Below, piece by piece: positions 34,467-43,621 of a DNA stretch of 64,000 bases. The position numbers and the translations under genes were made by a program. Origin of the DNA: Vibrio algivorus (GTDB lineage: Bacteria > Pseudomonadota > Gammaproteobacteria > Enterobacterales > Vibrionaceae); NCBI RefSeq assembly GCF_002218005.2, contig NZ_AP018679.1:1-64000 (forward strand), read 5' to 3'. The number at the start of each line of letters is the position of its first letter. Position 1 is the first letter of the stretch. The notes beneath the pieces were generated by a model. It was given only the letters and a program-made list of their open reading frames with translations, was not told the origin of the DNA and did not search any database.

Positions 34467-35240
34467 GTGGAAGAGTTATCTGGCGGAAGAGAATCTTCAA
34501 TATATCGAGATGGTGAAGTCGTCTATCGACCTCTTCAGTCATGGAGTTCCACAATTCATCTTATTTTGAAGCATTTTGAGCGAGAAAAGATAGATGGACT
34601 TCCAAAGTTTCTAGGTATTAATCGAAACCAAGAAATCTTAAGTTTTGTTGCAGGTAATACCTGCAATTACCCGCTAGTTGGCGCAATCGCAACAAACGAT
34701 GCACTCATGTCTGCGGGTCAATTATTACGTAAAATACATGACTCAACAGTTTCACTCTTGGAGCAAATTGATGTTAATGCACACCGATGGATGTTAGACC
34801 CGAGAGAGCCATTCGAGGTTATCTGTCATGGTGACTTTGCCCCATACAATGTTGCTCTATTAGAAAATACAGTTGTTGGTGTGTTTGACTTCGACACGGC
34901 GCACCCAGCACCAAGAATATGGGATTTAGCATATTCGGTTTATTGTTGGTCTCCTTTCAAAACTGACAGCAGTGATAAGCTAGGTACAATCTCAGAGTAG
35001 GTGGTTAGGGCTAAGTTGTTCTGTGATAGTTATGGTGCAACTGAATTAGAAAGAGAGCAATTAGCTGAAGCTATGGTTCAGCGATTACAGGCTTTAATAT
35101 CCTTCATGCGTAGTGAAGCCGAAAATGGCAATGAATCCTTTGCTGAAAATATAGAGCAAGGTCATCTTCAAGCCTATCTAGATGACATAGAATATATCAC
35201 TGAAAATAAACAAAAAATTCAGTGCGCATTGTGCAACTAA
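34467..35240 (+). pseudogene. Aminoglycoside-phosphotransferase-like gene with an in-frame stop
   Basis: One frame encodes an APH-like kinase of about 257 residues interrupted by TAG at 34998-35000; the second part (35001-35240) continues in the same frame. The first part has the kinase loop ICHGDFAPYN and the metal motif FDFDTAHPAPRIWDLAY, so the active site precedes the stop. GTG 34467 is a likely start because GGGAGG lies just before it; an ATG at 34377 is in frame. The stop removes the C-terminal helices. It may be a recent pseudogene, a read-through case or a sequence error. The substrate is unknown. Confidence 0.82.
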
Positions 35241-35263
35241 CAAACGATCAAGGCATCAACATA

Positions 35264-35330
35264 CTTTTCCTAATCAGACAGAAGCTTGTTAGTTCATAGT
35301 TCTAGCTCATTTCTGCCCAAAACCAATTCA
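35264..35330. repeat. Dispersed vibrio repeat (family B)
   Basis: CTTTTCCTAATCAGACAGAA and then AGTTCTAGCTCATTTCTGCCC parallel the copy at 9712-9785. It sits directly after the broken kinase gene and before a terminator. Confidence 0.6.
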
Positions 35331-35353
35331 CTCTAATGTAATCCTCAAAAAAA

Positions 35354-35386
35354 GCGCCAATCAAGCTCATCGATTGGCGCCTTTTT
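35354..35386. terminator. Bidirectional terminator
   Basis: GCGCCAATC and GATTGGCGC form a 9-bp stem with a T-run, between the kinase-like gene and the convergent irgA. Confidence 0.88.
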
Positions 35387-35431
35387 ACGAGCATTCTTTT
35401 GCTCTATTAACAGTAAAGTTTATTCATTCAA

Positions 35432-37372
35432 TTAAAAGCCTACATTCATTCCTACCCAGTAACGACGACCATCTTCTACATAACCGTATTCATCGTAAGT
35501 GATTTCTTGATCAAGTAGGTTATAAACGGCGGCATTAACCGATACATTGCTGGTTAAGTGATAACTAACACCCATATCCCAGAATGTATAAGAAGGGGCT
35601 TCTAAGCTACTTTGAGATGGACCAGTGATAGGCTCCATTTCTTCACCGTGATAAGTCACTTGTGTCCAAGCTTCTAAATCAGAGGTTGCTTGCCAAGAAA
35701 GATCGGTACTAAATAAGTGTTTTGGCAGCTGGACTAAAGGCTGGCCTTTGTAATCACCTGATTTTTGCTCAGAATCATTTAAGGTATAACTTGCGTTCCA
35801 GAAGACACTTTCACCTAATGGGGTGCCTAAAGCAACTTCAACACCTTGCGTGGTTGCTTTATCGACATTCACTTTTTGTGTTGCAGTGCTTCCCCAAGCA
35901 TTAACTGGGCCACATGATGGGCAAGAAACACGCGTGATCTTATCTTTAAAGTCGTTGTAGAAGAGCGTGACAGAAGATGTTAAACCAAAATCAGATTGAT
36001 AGTTTAAGCTGATTTCTTGGTTTACAGAGGTTTCAGGTGTCAAATCTGAGTTACCGTAGATATCGCCGCCGCCACTGACTTGTGCCCATTCATCTGATGT
36101 TTCACGTAGACTTGGCGCGCGATAACCAGTAGACACACCACCTTTTAGTACCCAGTTTGGTGTCATGCTCCAGACACCGTAGGCGCGTGGGCTGATATGA
36201 GTACCATATTTTTCATCGTTATCTAAACGAGCACCAAGTGTTAAGCTGAATGATTCAACAATCGCCCACTCATCTTCTAAGAAGAATGCATAGCGATAAT
36301 TATTTAGTTTAGTTAAATCTGAAGAGCTATTAGATGTGTAATCTTCGAGTTGTTCATAAGTGTATTCAAAGCCAGATGTCAAAGTATGAGAATAAATTGG
36401 TGTGACAAGGCTAGTTTTGAACACAGTGTTCATGCTTTCCATTTCTCGGCTTTTATTTTCCGAGTCTTCATATTGTAGATACGTATTCGATTGTCCGACC
36501 ACGCCCCAATTACCGTCATGGGTGATAGCGTAATTAGTACGTTTATATTCATCTAGAGTATCAACACAACCATTACGACAACCTGTTGTTGGTACTGATT
36601 TTCCTACTGTGCCAGCACGAGATTGCTCACTAATACCTGCTTCAAGAGAAAAATCATGGTCGTCATTTAGTTGGTAAATTAACTTTGAATTAAAGCTATT
36701 TAAATCTTTATCTTCATAACCATTGGTAATGTTGTCCTCATCACGGACAGTCGTTTGGCCATTAAATTGGGCGGTTAATTTATCAGTAAGTGGGCCAGTT
36801 AAGTAGAAGTTAGCGCTACGTTCATCACCAGAATCACGGTTTTCTTGAATCGTAGTACCAAGTTGAACATTACCATGCCATTGCTGAGCATCTTTACGGG
36901 TGATCACGTTGATAACACCACCAATTGCATCAGATCCATAAAGTGTCGACATAGGGCCGCGGATCACTTCAATACGTTCAATCGCTTCTAAAGGTGGCAA
37001 CCAGCCTTGTTCGATGCCTGGGCCATCACTATTAGGACGAGTTTGACGAGAAGATTGACGCTTACCATCAACCAAAATCAAGGTATAGGCTGACCCCATG
37101 CCACGAATACTAATGTCTTTATTATCGCCACCACCGGTAATGGTTACCCCTGGAACGGTTTTAAGTGCATCTGTCACATCGCGATAGTATTTATTTTCTA
37201 ATTCATCACGAGTGATCACACTGATACTCGCTGGCGCGGTGATTTCAGCTTGTTCATAACCAGAGGCAGTGACTACCATAGTTTCGGTTTTTGTAGGTTG
37301 AGCAGCGTGTGCTTGTGTGGCCAGTAAAATTGATCCCGCTAAAGTGGAAAGCGGTAAACGATAGCTAGACAT
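35432..37372 (-). CDS. irgA: TonB-dependent catechol siderophore receptor IrgA
   Basis: This 646-residue outer-membrane receptor has a signal peptide (residues 1-23, ending ATQAHA), TonB box region ETMVVTA, plug domain (about 30-160, with DALKTVPGVTITGGGDNKDISIRGMGSAYTLILVDGKRQ) and a 22-strand barrel ending YWVGMNVGF. The sequence follows V. cholerae IrgA, the enterobactin-type receptor, closely through the plug. A Fur-like box lies 11 bases upstream of the start and irgB is divergent, as in V. cholerae. It feeds the vct ABC system encoded next door. Confidence 0.93.
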   Translation of the reverse strand: MSSYRLPLSTLAGSILLATQAHAAQPTKTETMVVTASGYEQAEITAPASISVITRDELENKYYRDVTDALKTVPGVTITGGGDNKDISIRGMGSAYTLILVDGKRQSSRQTRPNSDGPGIEQGWLPPLEAIERIEVIRGPMSTLYGSDAIGGVINVITRKDAQQWHGNVQLGTTIQENRDSGDERSANFYLTGPLTDKLTAQFNGQTTVRDEDNITNGYEDKDLNSFNSKLIYQLNDDHDFSLEAGISEQSRAGTVGKSVPTTGCRNGCVDTLDEYKRTNYAITHDGNWGVVGQSNTYLQYEDSENKSREMESMNTVFKTSLVTPIYSHTLTSGFEYTYEQLEDYTSNSSSDLTKLNNYRYAFFLEDEWAIVESFSLTLGARLDNDEKYGTHISPRAYGVWSMTPNWVLKGGVSTGYRAPSLRETSDEWAQVSGGGDIYGNSDLTPETSVNQEISLNYQSDFGLTSSVTLFYNDFKDKITRVSCPSCGPVNAWGSTATQKVNVDKATTQGVEVALGTPLGESVFWNASYTLNDSEQKSGDYKGQPLVQLPKHLFSTDLSWQATSDLEAWTQVTYHGEEMEPITGPSQSSLEAPSYTFWDMGVSYHLTSNVSVNAAVYNLLDQEITYDEYGYVEDGRRYWVGMNVGF

Positions 37373-37382
37373 TATTATTCCT

Positions 37383-37401
37383 TTAAATGATAATGATTCT
37401 T
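37383..37401. promoter_or_regulatory. Fur-like box, irgA/irgB
   Basis: TTAAATGATAATGATTCTT agrees with the 19-bp Fur consensus at 13 positions, including the central TGATAAT. It lies between irgA and irgB, so both are probably iron-repressed. Confidence 0.7.
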
Positions 37402-37496
37402 AAATTCATTTGCGATTATTGCCATCTTGGCAGCTATTGAATAGATCAATGTATGGAACAGGCTGTTCCAAATATGGGATATCAGTTAGGAGAGCT

Positions 37497-38489
37497 ATGA
37501 AAACCGAACTACAGGGAATTCGAGCCTTTGCTGCGTTAAGTCGCTACCACAGTGTGACCGCTGCTGCTAAAGCATTAAATCAGCCAAAATCAACGATTAG
37601 CCGTCGCTTAGCACAGCTAGAGACAGAGCTAGGGCAAGCTTTATTTATCAAGCAAGGTTCTCGCTTAATGTTGACTCGTGCAGGAGAAGTGTTTGCTGAA
37701 TATTGTGAGCGCTTACTTACAATGGCGGAAGAGTCACAGAATGCTTTGCAATCACTAAAGCAAAGCGTCAGTGGTGAAGTAACCATGATAGCTCCACCGA
37801 GTTTGATTCGTGGGTGGTTACGCGCACAATGTCATCAATTCCTCGACGAGCACTCACAAGTGAACATCCGCTTGTTTACTGAAGCTCGTGATGAATATTT
37901 TCAAAATGAACCGGACATTGTGTTATCAATTGGTGAACAAGACTTGCCCGGTACATGGCGTAAGAAAACCTTGGGCTACTGGCAATTCGGTCTATATGCA
38001 TCACCTAGCTATATTGAAAAAAAGGGTGCGCCTACTCACCCAAATCAGCTAAGCCGTCATCAATGGCTGCCATTTGAGTGTGACAGCAGTAATACGATTT
38101 ATTTATCTAATGGCCAAGAACACTGTATGGCAATGCCTCCGATAAGTCGTTTAACTAGTGATAACTTATTGCTACAGATAGACTCTATTGCATCGGGATA
38201 TGGTATTGGTTTATTGCCTACTTGGGTTGCTAATAATTATCTAAAAGCACACCCGGGAAACATAGAGCTTTGTATGCCCGATTGGTATAGCGCAGCACGC
38301 CCAGTCGTGTGTTATTTTGCCGCAGGAGTCTTGCCATTAAGAGTTCAAACTTTGATTAAAGCGCTTAATGACAACACTCCGAAAGAATGGCTAGAGCCTA
38401 GAAGTGTTAACAATAAAACATCTGATCATGAAAAATATAAACACATACGGTTGCCGTCGACTTCAATGACATTAAATGGTGTTTCGTAG
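37497..38489 (+). CDS. irgB: LysR-family activator IrgB
   Basis: This 330-residue LysR regulator has an N-terminal HTH (residues 5-62, IRAFAALSRYHSVTAAAKALNQPKSTISRRLAQLE). It faces irgA, as irgB does in V. cholerae, where it activates irgA under low iron. ATG 37497 follows AGGAG; a longer frame from 37410 lacks one. The last about 30 residues are unusual and overlap the convergent vctC by 64 bases, which suggests a lost original stop or a 3' extension. Confidence 0.88.
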   Translation: MKTELQGIRAFAALSRYHSVTAAAKALNQPKSTISRRLAQLETELGQALFIKQGSRLMLTRAGEVFAEYCERLLTMAEESQNALQSLKQSVSGEVTMIAPPSLIRGWLRAQCHQFLDEHSQVNIRLFTEARDEYFQNEPDIVLSIGEQDLPGTWRKKTLGYWQFGLYASPSYIEKKGAPTHPNQLSRHQWLPFECDSSNTIYLSNGQEHCMAMPPISRLTSDNLLLQIDSIASGYGIGLLPTWVANNYLKAHPGNIELCMPDWYSAARPVVCYFAAGVLPLRVQTLIKALNDNTPKEWLEPRSVNNKTSDHEKYKHIRLPSTSMTLNGVS

Positions 38490-39184
38490 ATTTCAGATAA
38501 CACAGAGGCGTCGATGACCTGATTGACGCTGCCTTTTGCGACAATTTCGCCTTTTTTCAGGGCAATAATGGTGTCGGAATAACAAGAAGCAAAGTTGATA
38601 TCATGGATGACAATCACCACTGCTTTATTGAGTTCATGGGCGAGTCGACGAATGGTTGCCATGATTTGCAGTGAATGTTTGATATCAAGATTATTCAGCG
38701 GTTCATCTAAAAAGATATAGTCAGTGTCTTGCGCGATAACCATGGCAATAAAAGCCAATTGTCGTTGACCCCCACTGAGTTCATCGAGGTATTTATCTTG
38801 AATTAAAGTAAGGTCAAGGTAGTCAATTGCCTTATCAATTGCTTGATGATCGATGTCTTTTAAGTTGCCCTGACAATAGGGAAAGCGACCAAAAGAAATC
38901 AGCTCGCGTACTGTAAAGCGTAAGCTAAAGCTATTGGCTTGACGTAGTACTGATAAACGTTTGGCGAGGGCTTTGGTATCCCACTCCACCAGTTCTTTGC
39001 CATCAATCCAAACTTCGCCTTCATCACGTTTTAGTAGTCTTCCTGCCATCGAAAGTAGGGTACTTTTCCCTGCGCCATTAGGGCCAATAATCGCGGTGAC
39101 TTTTCCTTTGGCAAATTCTGCACTGGCATTTTGTACCACAGGATGTTCGCCAAAGCGTTTGGTTAGTTGTTTTAATTCAATCAT
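38426..39184 (-). CDS. vctC: Ferric siderophore ABC transporter ATPase
   Basis: This 252-residue FepC-type ATPase has Walker A GPNGAGKST (residues 34-42), Q-loop at SVLRQANSF, signature LSGGQRQLAFIAMV, Walker B TDYIFLDEPLNNLD and H-loop VIVIHDINFA. It is the last gene of vctP-vctD-vctG-vctC and drives import of ferric catechol siderophores across the inner membrane. Its 3' end overlaps irgB on the other strand. Confidence 0.9.
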   Translation of the reverse strand: MIELKQLTKRFGEHPVVQNASAEFAKGKVTAIIGPNGAGKSTLLSMAGRLLKRDEGEVWIDGKELVEWDTKALAKRLSVLRQANSFSLRFTVRELISFGRFPYCQGNLKDIDHQAIDKAIDYLDLTLIQDKYLDELSGGQRQLAFIAMVIAQDTDYIFLDEPLNNLDIKHSLQIMATIRRLAHELNKAVVIVIHDINFASCYSDTIIALKKGEIVAKGSVNQVIDASVLSEIYETPFNVIEVDGNRMCLYFS

Positions 39185-39189
39185 CAGGA

Positions 39190-40212
39190 TTATACCACTT
39201 TGTTGCGTAATAGCAGGAATAAGAAATAGATCCCACCAACAAAATTAATCACCACACTTAAGGTGGTTTCAAAGCCGAATGCTTTTTCAATAACCCATTG
39301 CCCTGTAAGTAACGTTGCTACAGACATCAGGCCACAGGCAGTAAGTAAGTACTTATGTTGGTAAGTTTTTAGCCATTCACGTGTCAAGTTGGTGATCAGT
39401 AAACCAAAGAACATGATTGGTCCAATTAAAGCGGTGGAAATGGCAATTAATATCGATGACAGCAGCAATACTGTTCGGGTAGTGCGTTTGATATCTACGC
39501 CTAAGCTGGTGGCATTATCTTGATCGAGTAAATACACATCGAGCGTGCGATGTAGCTTAAACAACCAGATAGATACGATAGCTAATATAGGGATAGTCCA
39601 GTAAACCGGTTCGGTATCAATATTATTGAAGCTAGCAAACATACTGGCTTGAACATTGGCAAATTCATCTGGGTCCATCAGCATGGTTAAAAATGAAGAT
39701 CCACTTTGAAATAACTGTCCAAAAATCACCCCTAATAGCAGTAGTGAGATAATATTATTGGCGGAATAGCGGAAATACATCAGAAATAAAACCAGAGAAA
39801 AGCCCATCATCATAACCACGGAGATTGAAAAGTTAATTACATGGTTAGTCATCATTACGCTTAAGCCACCAAACATAGTAACCACTAAGACTTGAATCAA
39901 TAAGTAAAGTGAATCAAACCCCATGATACTTGGCGTTAAAATGCGGTTGTTGGTGATGGTTTGAAAGCAAAACGACGCAATGCCAATCGCAAATCCAGCA
40001 ATCACCATTGCAAGTACTTTAGGCACTCGACGAGATAGGAAATATTGGTAGTTATCTGCGGTTAAACCATAGCCGATAAACAGAGCAGCCATGACTAAAC
40101 TGAGTAATGCCAAAGCAACGATTTTAGATTTATCACTTGACCATAAACCCTTGTGAGTAAAAGAATTCCTTTTGTTTTTAAGCACAGGCTTATTTAATAA
40201 TTTAGTGCTCAT
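39190..40212 (-). CDS. vctG: Ferric siderophore ABC permease
   Basis: This 340-residue FecCD-type permease has about nine or ten membrane segments. Typical are RRVPKVLAMVIAGFAIGIASFCFQTITNNRILTPSIMGFDSLY near the N-terminus and the coupling helix region TRTVLLLSSILIAISTALIGPIMFFGLLITNL. It pairs with VctD, whose gene overlaps it by 11 bases, and with VctC. Confidence 0.9.
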   Translation of the reverse strand: MSTKLLNKPVLKNKRNSFTHKGLWSSDKSKIVALALLSLVMAALFIGYGLTADNYQYFLSRRVPKVLAMVIAGFAIGIASFCFQTITNNRILTPSIMGFDSLYLLIQVLVVTMFGGLSVMMTNHVINFSISVVMMMGFSLVLFLMYFRYSANNIISLLLLGVIFGQLFQSGSSFLTMLMDPDEFANVQASMFASFNNIDTEPVYWTIPILAIVSIWLFKLHRTLDVYLLDQDNATSLGVDIKRTTRTVLLLSSILIAISTALIGPIMFFGLLITNLTREWLKTYQHKYLLTACGLMSVATLLTGQWVIEKAFGFETTLSVVINFVGGIYFLFLLLRNKVV

Positions 40213-41140
40213 GTTTCATTCCTTTTAACACTAATAAAATAAACACGCTGCCACCTAATAAACTAATCACCATAGAAATTGGGATCTCGTAAGGGAAGAT
40301 AATAATGCGTCCGACCACATCACAAGCCAGCACTAAAATAGCGCCCAATATTGCAGTTCGAGGAATGTTCTTACGTAGGTTATCGCCATAAAAACGATTA
40401 ACTAGGTTAGGTACGATTAAGCCAAGAAAGGGCAGTTGACCGACGATCATGACTACTGAAGCCGACATGATAGAAACCAGAGCGACACCGATGGTCATCA
40501 CTTGCTGATAATTTAAACCTAGATTAATGGCAAAATCTTTACCCATACCAACAGCGGATATTCGAGTTGCGTAAAGGTAACTAAAAATAGCGACTGGAAT
40601 GGCGATATAGAGCAGCTCAAAGTTACCTGCCAAAATGTTGGCAAAGTTAGCTACGGCCCAACCAGACAAGTTTTGTAGTGCATCGTATTTGTAGGCAATG
40701 AAAGTGGCCATTGAAGAGACAATATTGCCGAAAATGATGCCAATGAGAGGTACAAAAACGACGTTTTTAAATTGAATACGTTGAATCAATTGGACAAAAA
40801 AGAGGGTGCCGATCATGGAAGTGGCAAAGATTAGCCAGAGTTGATCGCCATTGCCAAAAATCACTAGGCTCAAAACAAACCCTAGCATGGCACATTCTAT
40901 GGTGCCGGATGTGGAAGGCGCTGCAAATCGGTTCTGGCTGATTTGCTGCATAATAAGGCCTGCAATGCTTAAACCACCGCCGGCTAATAAAACCGCCAGT
41001 AAGCGTGGCACACGACTGGTGAGAAATAATTGCCAAGCATTTGCATCACCTGAAATAAGGTGGGCTAACGAGACGTTACCCACCCCAACAAATAGTGAAG
41101 ATAGACTTAGGCAGACTAAAATTAACAGCAATTTAGCCAC
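40202..41140 (-). CDS. vctD: Ferric siderophore ABC permease
   Basis: This 312-residue FecCD-type permease has the family motifs SRVPRLLAVLLAGGGLSIAGLIMQQISQNRFAAPSTSGT and VMIVGQLPFLGLIVPNLVNRFYG. It forms the heteromeric channel with VctG. Its stop overlaps the vctG start, so the two are coupled. It begins 18 bases after vctP. Confidence 0.9.
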   Translation of the reverse strand: MAKLLLILVCLSLSSLFVGVGNVSLAHLISGDANAWQLFLTSRVPRLLAVLLAGGGLSIAGLIMQQISQNRFAAPSTSGTIECAMLGFVLSLVIFGNGDQLWLIFATSMIGTLFFVQLIQRIQFKNVVFVPLIGIIFGNIVSSMATFIAYKYDALQNLSGWAVANFANILAGNFELLYIAIPVAIFSYLYATRISAVGMGKDFAINLGLNYQQVMTIGVALVSIMSASVVMIVGQLPFLGLIVPNLVNRFYGDNLRKNIPRTAILGAILVLACDVVGRIIIFPYEIPISMVISLLGGSVFILLVLKGMKHEH

Positions 41141-41158
41141 AACAACCTCAAGCTTTGA

Positions 41159-42100
41159 TTATTTGGTTAATGACTCAATATCGCTAACCATAGTTTCTGT
41201 TGCCGTAATGCCAGAACTAGCCACATACCAAGCTGGAATGTCTAAATAGATCATACGATTGTTCTTATAGGCATTAGTCGACTTAACTAGTTCATTATCA
41301 AAGTCTTGGCGAGTGGTACTTTTACCTTTATTGACTAACTTGTCGCGATCTAAAATTAATAATGTAGATGGGTTTTCTTGGCTAACCAGTTCGTAAGAAA
41401 CTAATTGACCATGACCGCCGGTTTTTTCTGATTTTTTATCTTTGACTGCGATGGTTGGCTTAAACCCAAAGTCTTTATATAAAACGGAAAAACGCGATCC
41501 TTCACCAAATGATGTCACATTACCACCAGAGCTCATTAGCATTAATGCATCCATATTATGGCTTTGGTTATAAGACTTAATCGCTTTAAAGCGTTGGTTT
41601 AAAACATCAATTTTCTGATTTACTAATTCTTGTTTATCAAAAATTACGCCTAAATCATTCCAGAGAGTTTGAGTGTTTTGCCAGTAATCAGAGCCATTTT
41701 CTACAGCAAAGACAAAGGTAGGAGCGATTTTAGAAAGCTCTTTGAAGTGTTTAGAACTGCGTGGACCAACAATAATAAGATCGGGCTTCTGGGTATAAAT
41801 AGTTTCAAAATCAGGCTCAAAAATGGTACCAGAAGAAGCGATATTATCAGCGTTATATTGATCAAGATAATCAGGTAAAGCGGTTCCTTTTGAAACCGCC
41901 ACCGGTTTTATTTTAAGTGCATCAACGGCATCAAGTGCGCCAGTGCCAATCACTACCACGCGCTGTGGTGATGACTCAAGTGTGGTTGAGCCCATAATAT
42001 GATTAACCGTGACAGATTTAGCACTTACTGAAACTGAGCTTAACGTTGCGATTGAGATGAAAGCGGAGGCTATCAAACTAGATTTGTTGAAACACTTCAT
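41159..42100 (-). CDS. vctP: Periplasmic siderophore-binding protein
   Basis: This 313-residue class III binding protein has a signal peptide (about residues 1-27, ending SVSA) without a lipobox. It shows PQRVVVIGTGALDAVDALKIKP, the hinge helix region and KPDLIIVGPRSSKHF. It carries ferric catechols from IrgA-type receptors to VctDG. It is first in the operon, with a Fur-like box 21 bases upstream. Confidence 0.9.
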   Translation of the reverse strand: MKCFNKSSLIASAFISIATLSSVSVSAKSVTVNHIMGSTTLESSPQRVVVIGTGALDAVDALKIKPVAVSKGTALPDYLDQYNADNIASSGTIFEPDFETIYTQKPDLIIVGPRSSKHFKELSKIAPTFVFAVENGSDYWQNTQTLWNDLGVIFDKQELVNQKIDVLNQRFKAIKSYNQSHNMDALMLMSSGGNVTSFGEGSRFSVLYKDFGFKPTIAVKDKKSEKTGGHGQLVSYELVSQENPSTLLILDRDKLVNKGKSTTRQDFDNELVKSTNAYKNNRMIYLDIPAWYVASSGITATETMVSDIESLTK

Positions 42101-42120
42101 TTCTTATCCTTTATGTAATC

Positions 42121-42139
42121 GATAACTATTATCATTGCG
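42121..42139. promoter_or_regulatory. Fur-like box, vct operon
   Basis: On the minus strand CGCAATGATAATAGTTATC matches the 19-bp Fur consensus at 14 positions. It is placed for repression of vctP. Confidence 0.75.
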
Positions 42140-42280
42140 ATTACTATATAGAGCAGAAGTAAGAAATCAAGAGCAAGAAGTGTAAAGTTAATTAAATAAT
42201 GAGGTAGGACAAGAAATAGAATCACCAACTTACCAAAGAGAAGTAAGTCGGTGATTGTGCTAAATTATTTTTACGTTAAA

Positions 42281-42712
42281 TCAGTTTAAATCTTTGATCA
42301 CTCTATCTAAAAGACTAATTAATTGGTCGGCTTCTTTATCATTTAAACTTGGAAATTGGCATCGAATACGTTCCGGTATTTTCGCGGCTTTTGATTGCAA
42401 ACTCTCTCCCTCGTCACTCAATTTAACGACACGTTTACGTTTATCGTGTTGATCTTTCACTATGCTTAATAGCTGTTTATCTTCCATTTTTTTGAGAATT
42501 TGCGTCATGGCACTGCCATCAATTGCAGTCTTCTCAAGCAGGTCGGTAATGCTAATGCCATCTTTTTCCCATAGCGCCATCATTACAACATATTGTGGGT
42601 AGGTTAGATTGAGTTCGGTTAATGAGTCACGGTAGGTGCGAGTGAGCCCATTAGAGGCCATATATAAACGATGGCAGATTTGGTTGTCGAGTTTGAGTTG
42701 GGGATGTTTCAT
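42281..42712 (-). CDS. ohrR: MarR-family peroxide sensor OhrR
   Basis: This 143-residue MarR protein has a winged HTH (about 55-110) and the redox Cys near the N-terminus in LDNQICHRLYMASN, the position that senses organic hydroperoxides in OhrR. ATG 42712 (MKHPQL) is favoured; ATG 42724 four codons earlier is possible. It is divergent to ohr and is its expected repressor. Confidence 0.92.
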   Translation of the reverse strand: MKHPQLKLDNQICHRLYMASNGLTRTYRDSLTELNLTYPQYVVMMALWEKDGISITDLLEKTAIDGSAMTQILKKMEDKQLLSIVKDQHDKRKRVVKLSDEGESLQSKAAKIPERIRCQFPSLNDKEADQLISLLDRVIKDLN

Positions 42713-42746
42713 GTCTATTCTCATTTTGTGCTTATTGTCATTTTAG

Positions 42747-42809
42747 TTTGCACACAAAATATTTGCAATTAACGTTTTAACGTTCTAGTATTTTGCGTAC
42801 AAAGTATTT
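42747..42809. promoter_or_regulatory. Candidate OhrR operators (direct repeat)
   Basis: TTTGCACACAAAATATTT (42747-42764) and TTTGCGTACAAAGTATTT (42792-42809) agree at 15 of 18 positions and are 45 bases apart, in the ohrR-ohr intergenic region. Confidence 0.55.
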
Positions 42810-42847
42810 TTCTTGATATTTTTCGCTCAACCAAAAAGGAACAAAAC

Positions 42848-43276
42848 ATGAAAGAATTACAAAGTGTTGCTTATACCGCTAAAGCGACTGCAACAGGTGG
42901 ACGTGAAGGTTCAGCAAAATCAGATGATGGTCGTTTGGATGTGGCTCTTTCAACACCAAAAGGTTTAGGCGGTGATGATGGTCAAGGTACTAACCCTGAG
43001 CAATTATTTGCGGCTGGCTACGCAGCATGCTTTATCGGTGCATTAAAATTGGTAGCAGGGCAGGCAAAAGTGGCACTACCACAAGATACGCATATTAATT
43101 CTGAAGTATCAATTGGCCCAATTGAAGGCGGGTTTGGTATTGCAGTGAAGCTAGAAGTCAATGTTGGTGATCTTGATAAAGCGACCGCTCAAGAATTAGT
43201 AAACAAAGCGCATGAGGTTTGCCCATACTCAAATGCAACACGCGGCAATATTGCGATTGAGTTATCGGTTGCTTAA
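42848..43276 (+). CDS. ohr: Organic hydroperoxide resistance protein
   Basis: This 142-residue Ohr/OsmC-fold thiol peroxidase has the two catalytic cysteines: one in AAGYAACFIGALK (about residue 59) and one in HEVCPYSNATRGN (about residue 124). It reduces organic hydroperoxides. An AAAGGA ribosome site precedes ATG 42848. It pairs with the divergent ohrR and ends at a strong terminator. Confidence 0.96.
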   Translation: MKELQSVAYTAKATATGGREGSAKSDDGRLDVALSTPKGLGGDDGQGTNPEQLFAAGYAACFIGALKLVAGQAKVALPQDTHINSEVSIGPIEGGFGIAVKLEVNVGDLDKATAQELVNKAHEVCPYSNATRGNIAIELSVA

Positions 43277-43317
43277 ACCATAGAAGCTCATTCTTCGATA
43301 AAGTGTTCAAATAAAAC

Positions 43318-43356
43318 AAAGGCCTCACGTTATTGATATAGCGTGAGGCCTTTTTG
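43318..43356. terminator. Rho-independent terminator
   Basis: AAAGGCCTCACG and CGTGAGGCCTTT form a 12-bp stem with a T-run after ohr. Confidence 0.92.
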
Positions 43357-43479
43357 TATCTCAATTTTCAATTAGTTGAATTGATTAACCTCAGCTTCGG
43401 ATAAGAGTGTCACAATAATTAACCCAACCCACTGATATACAAAATGATAAAAACATCTGTCAGACATCTAGGGTTGATG

Positions 43480-43620
43480 ACTTTCTCTCAATGCTGCAAT
43501 TTGGGATGGATAACAAGGCAAAATCATAAGTCAATAGCTGGCCTATTGCGTTGATTTTAACGAAGTTAGACGCCTAAAGTGCTGTATTGAGTGACTTCTA
43601 GTTATCCGCAGCTGAGGTTG
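43480..43620. repeat. Dispersed vibrio repeat (family C), long copy
   Basis: It contains GATAACAAGGCA (43509-43520), shared with 3562-3573, and TATTGAGTGACTTCTAGTTATCC, shared with 6500-6530. No coding content. It lies between ohr and the convergent dctM. Confidence 0.5.
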
Positions 43621-43621
43621 A

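Noticed and set aside
34377..35250. Integron gene cassette around the broken kinase gene
   Set aside because: GTTGAAT at 34379 and TAACAAACG at 35238 recall attC ends, but no paired core sites or full attC stem could be built.
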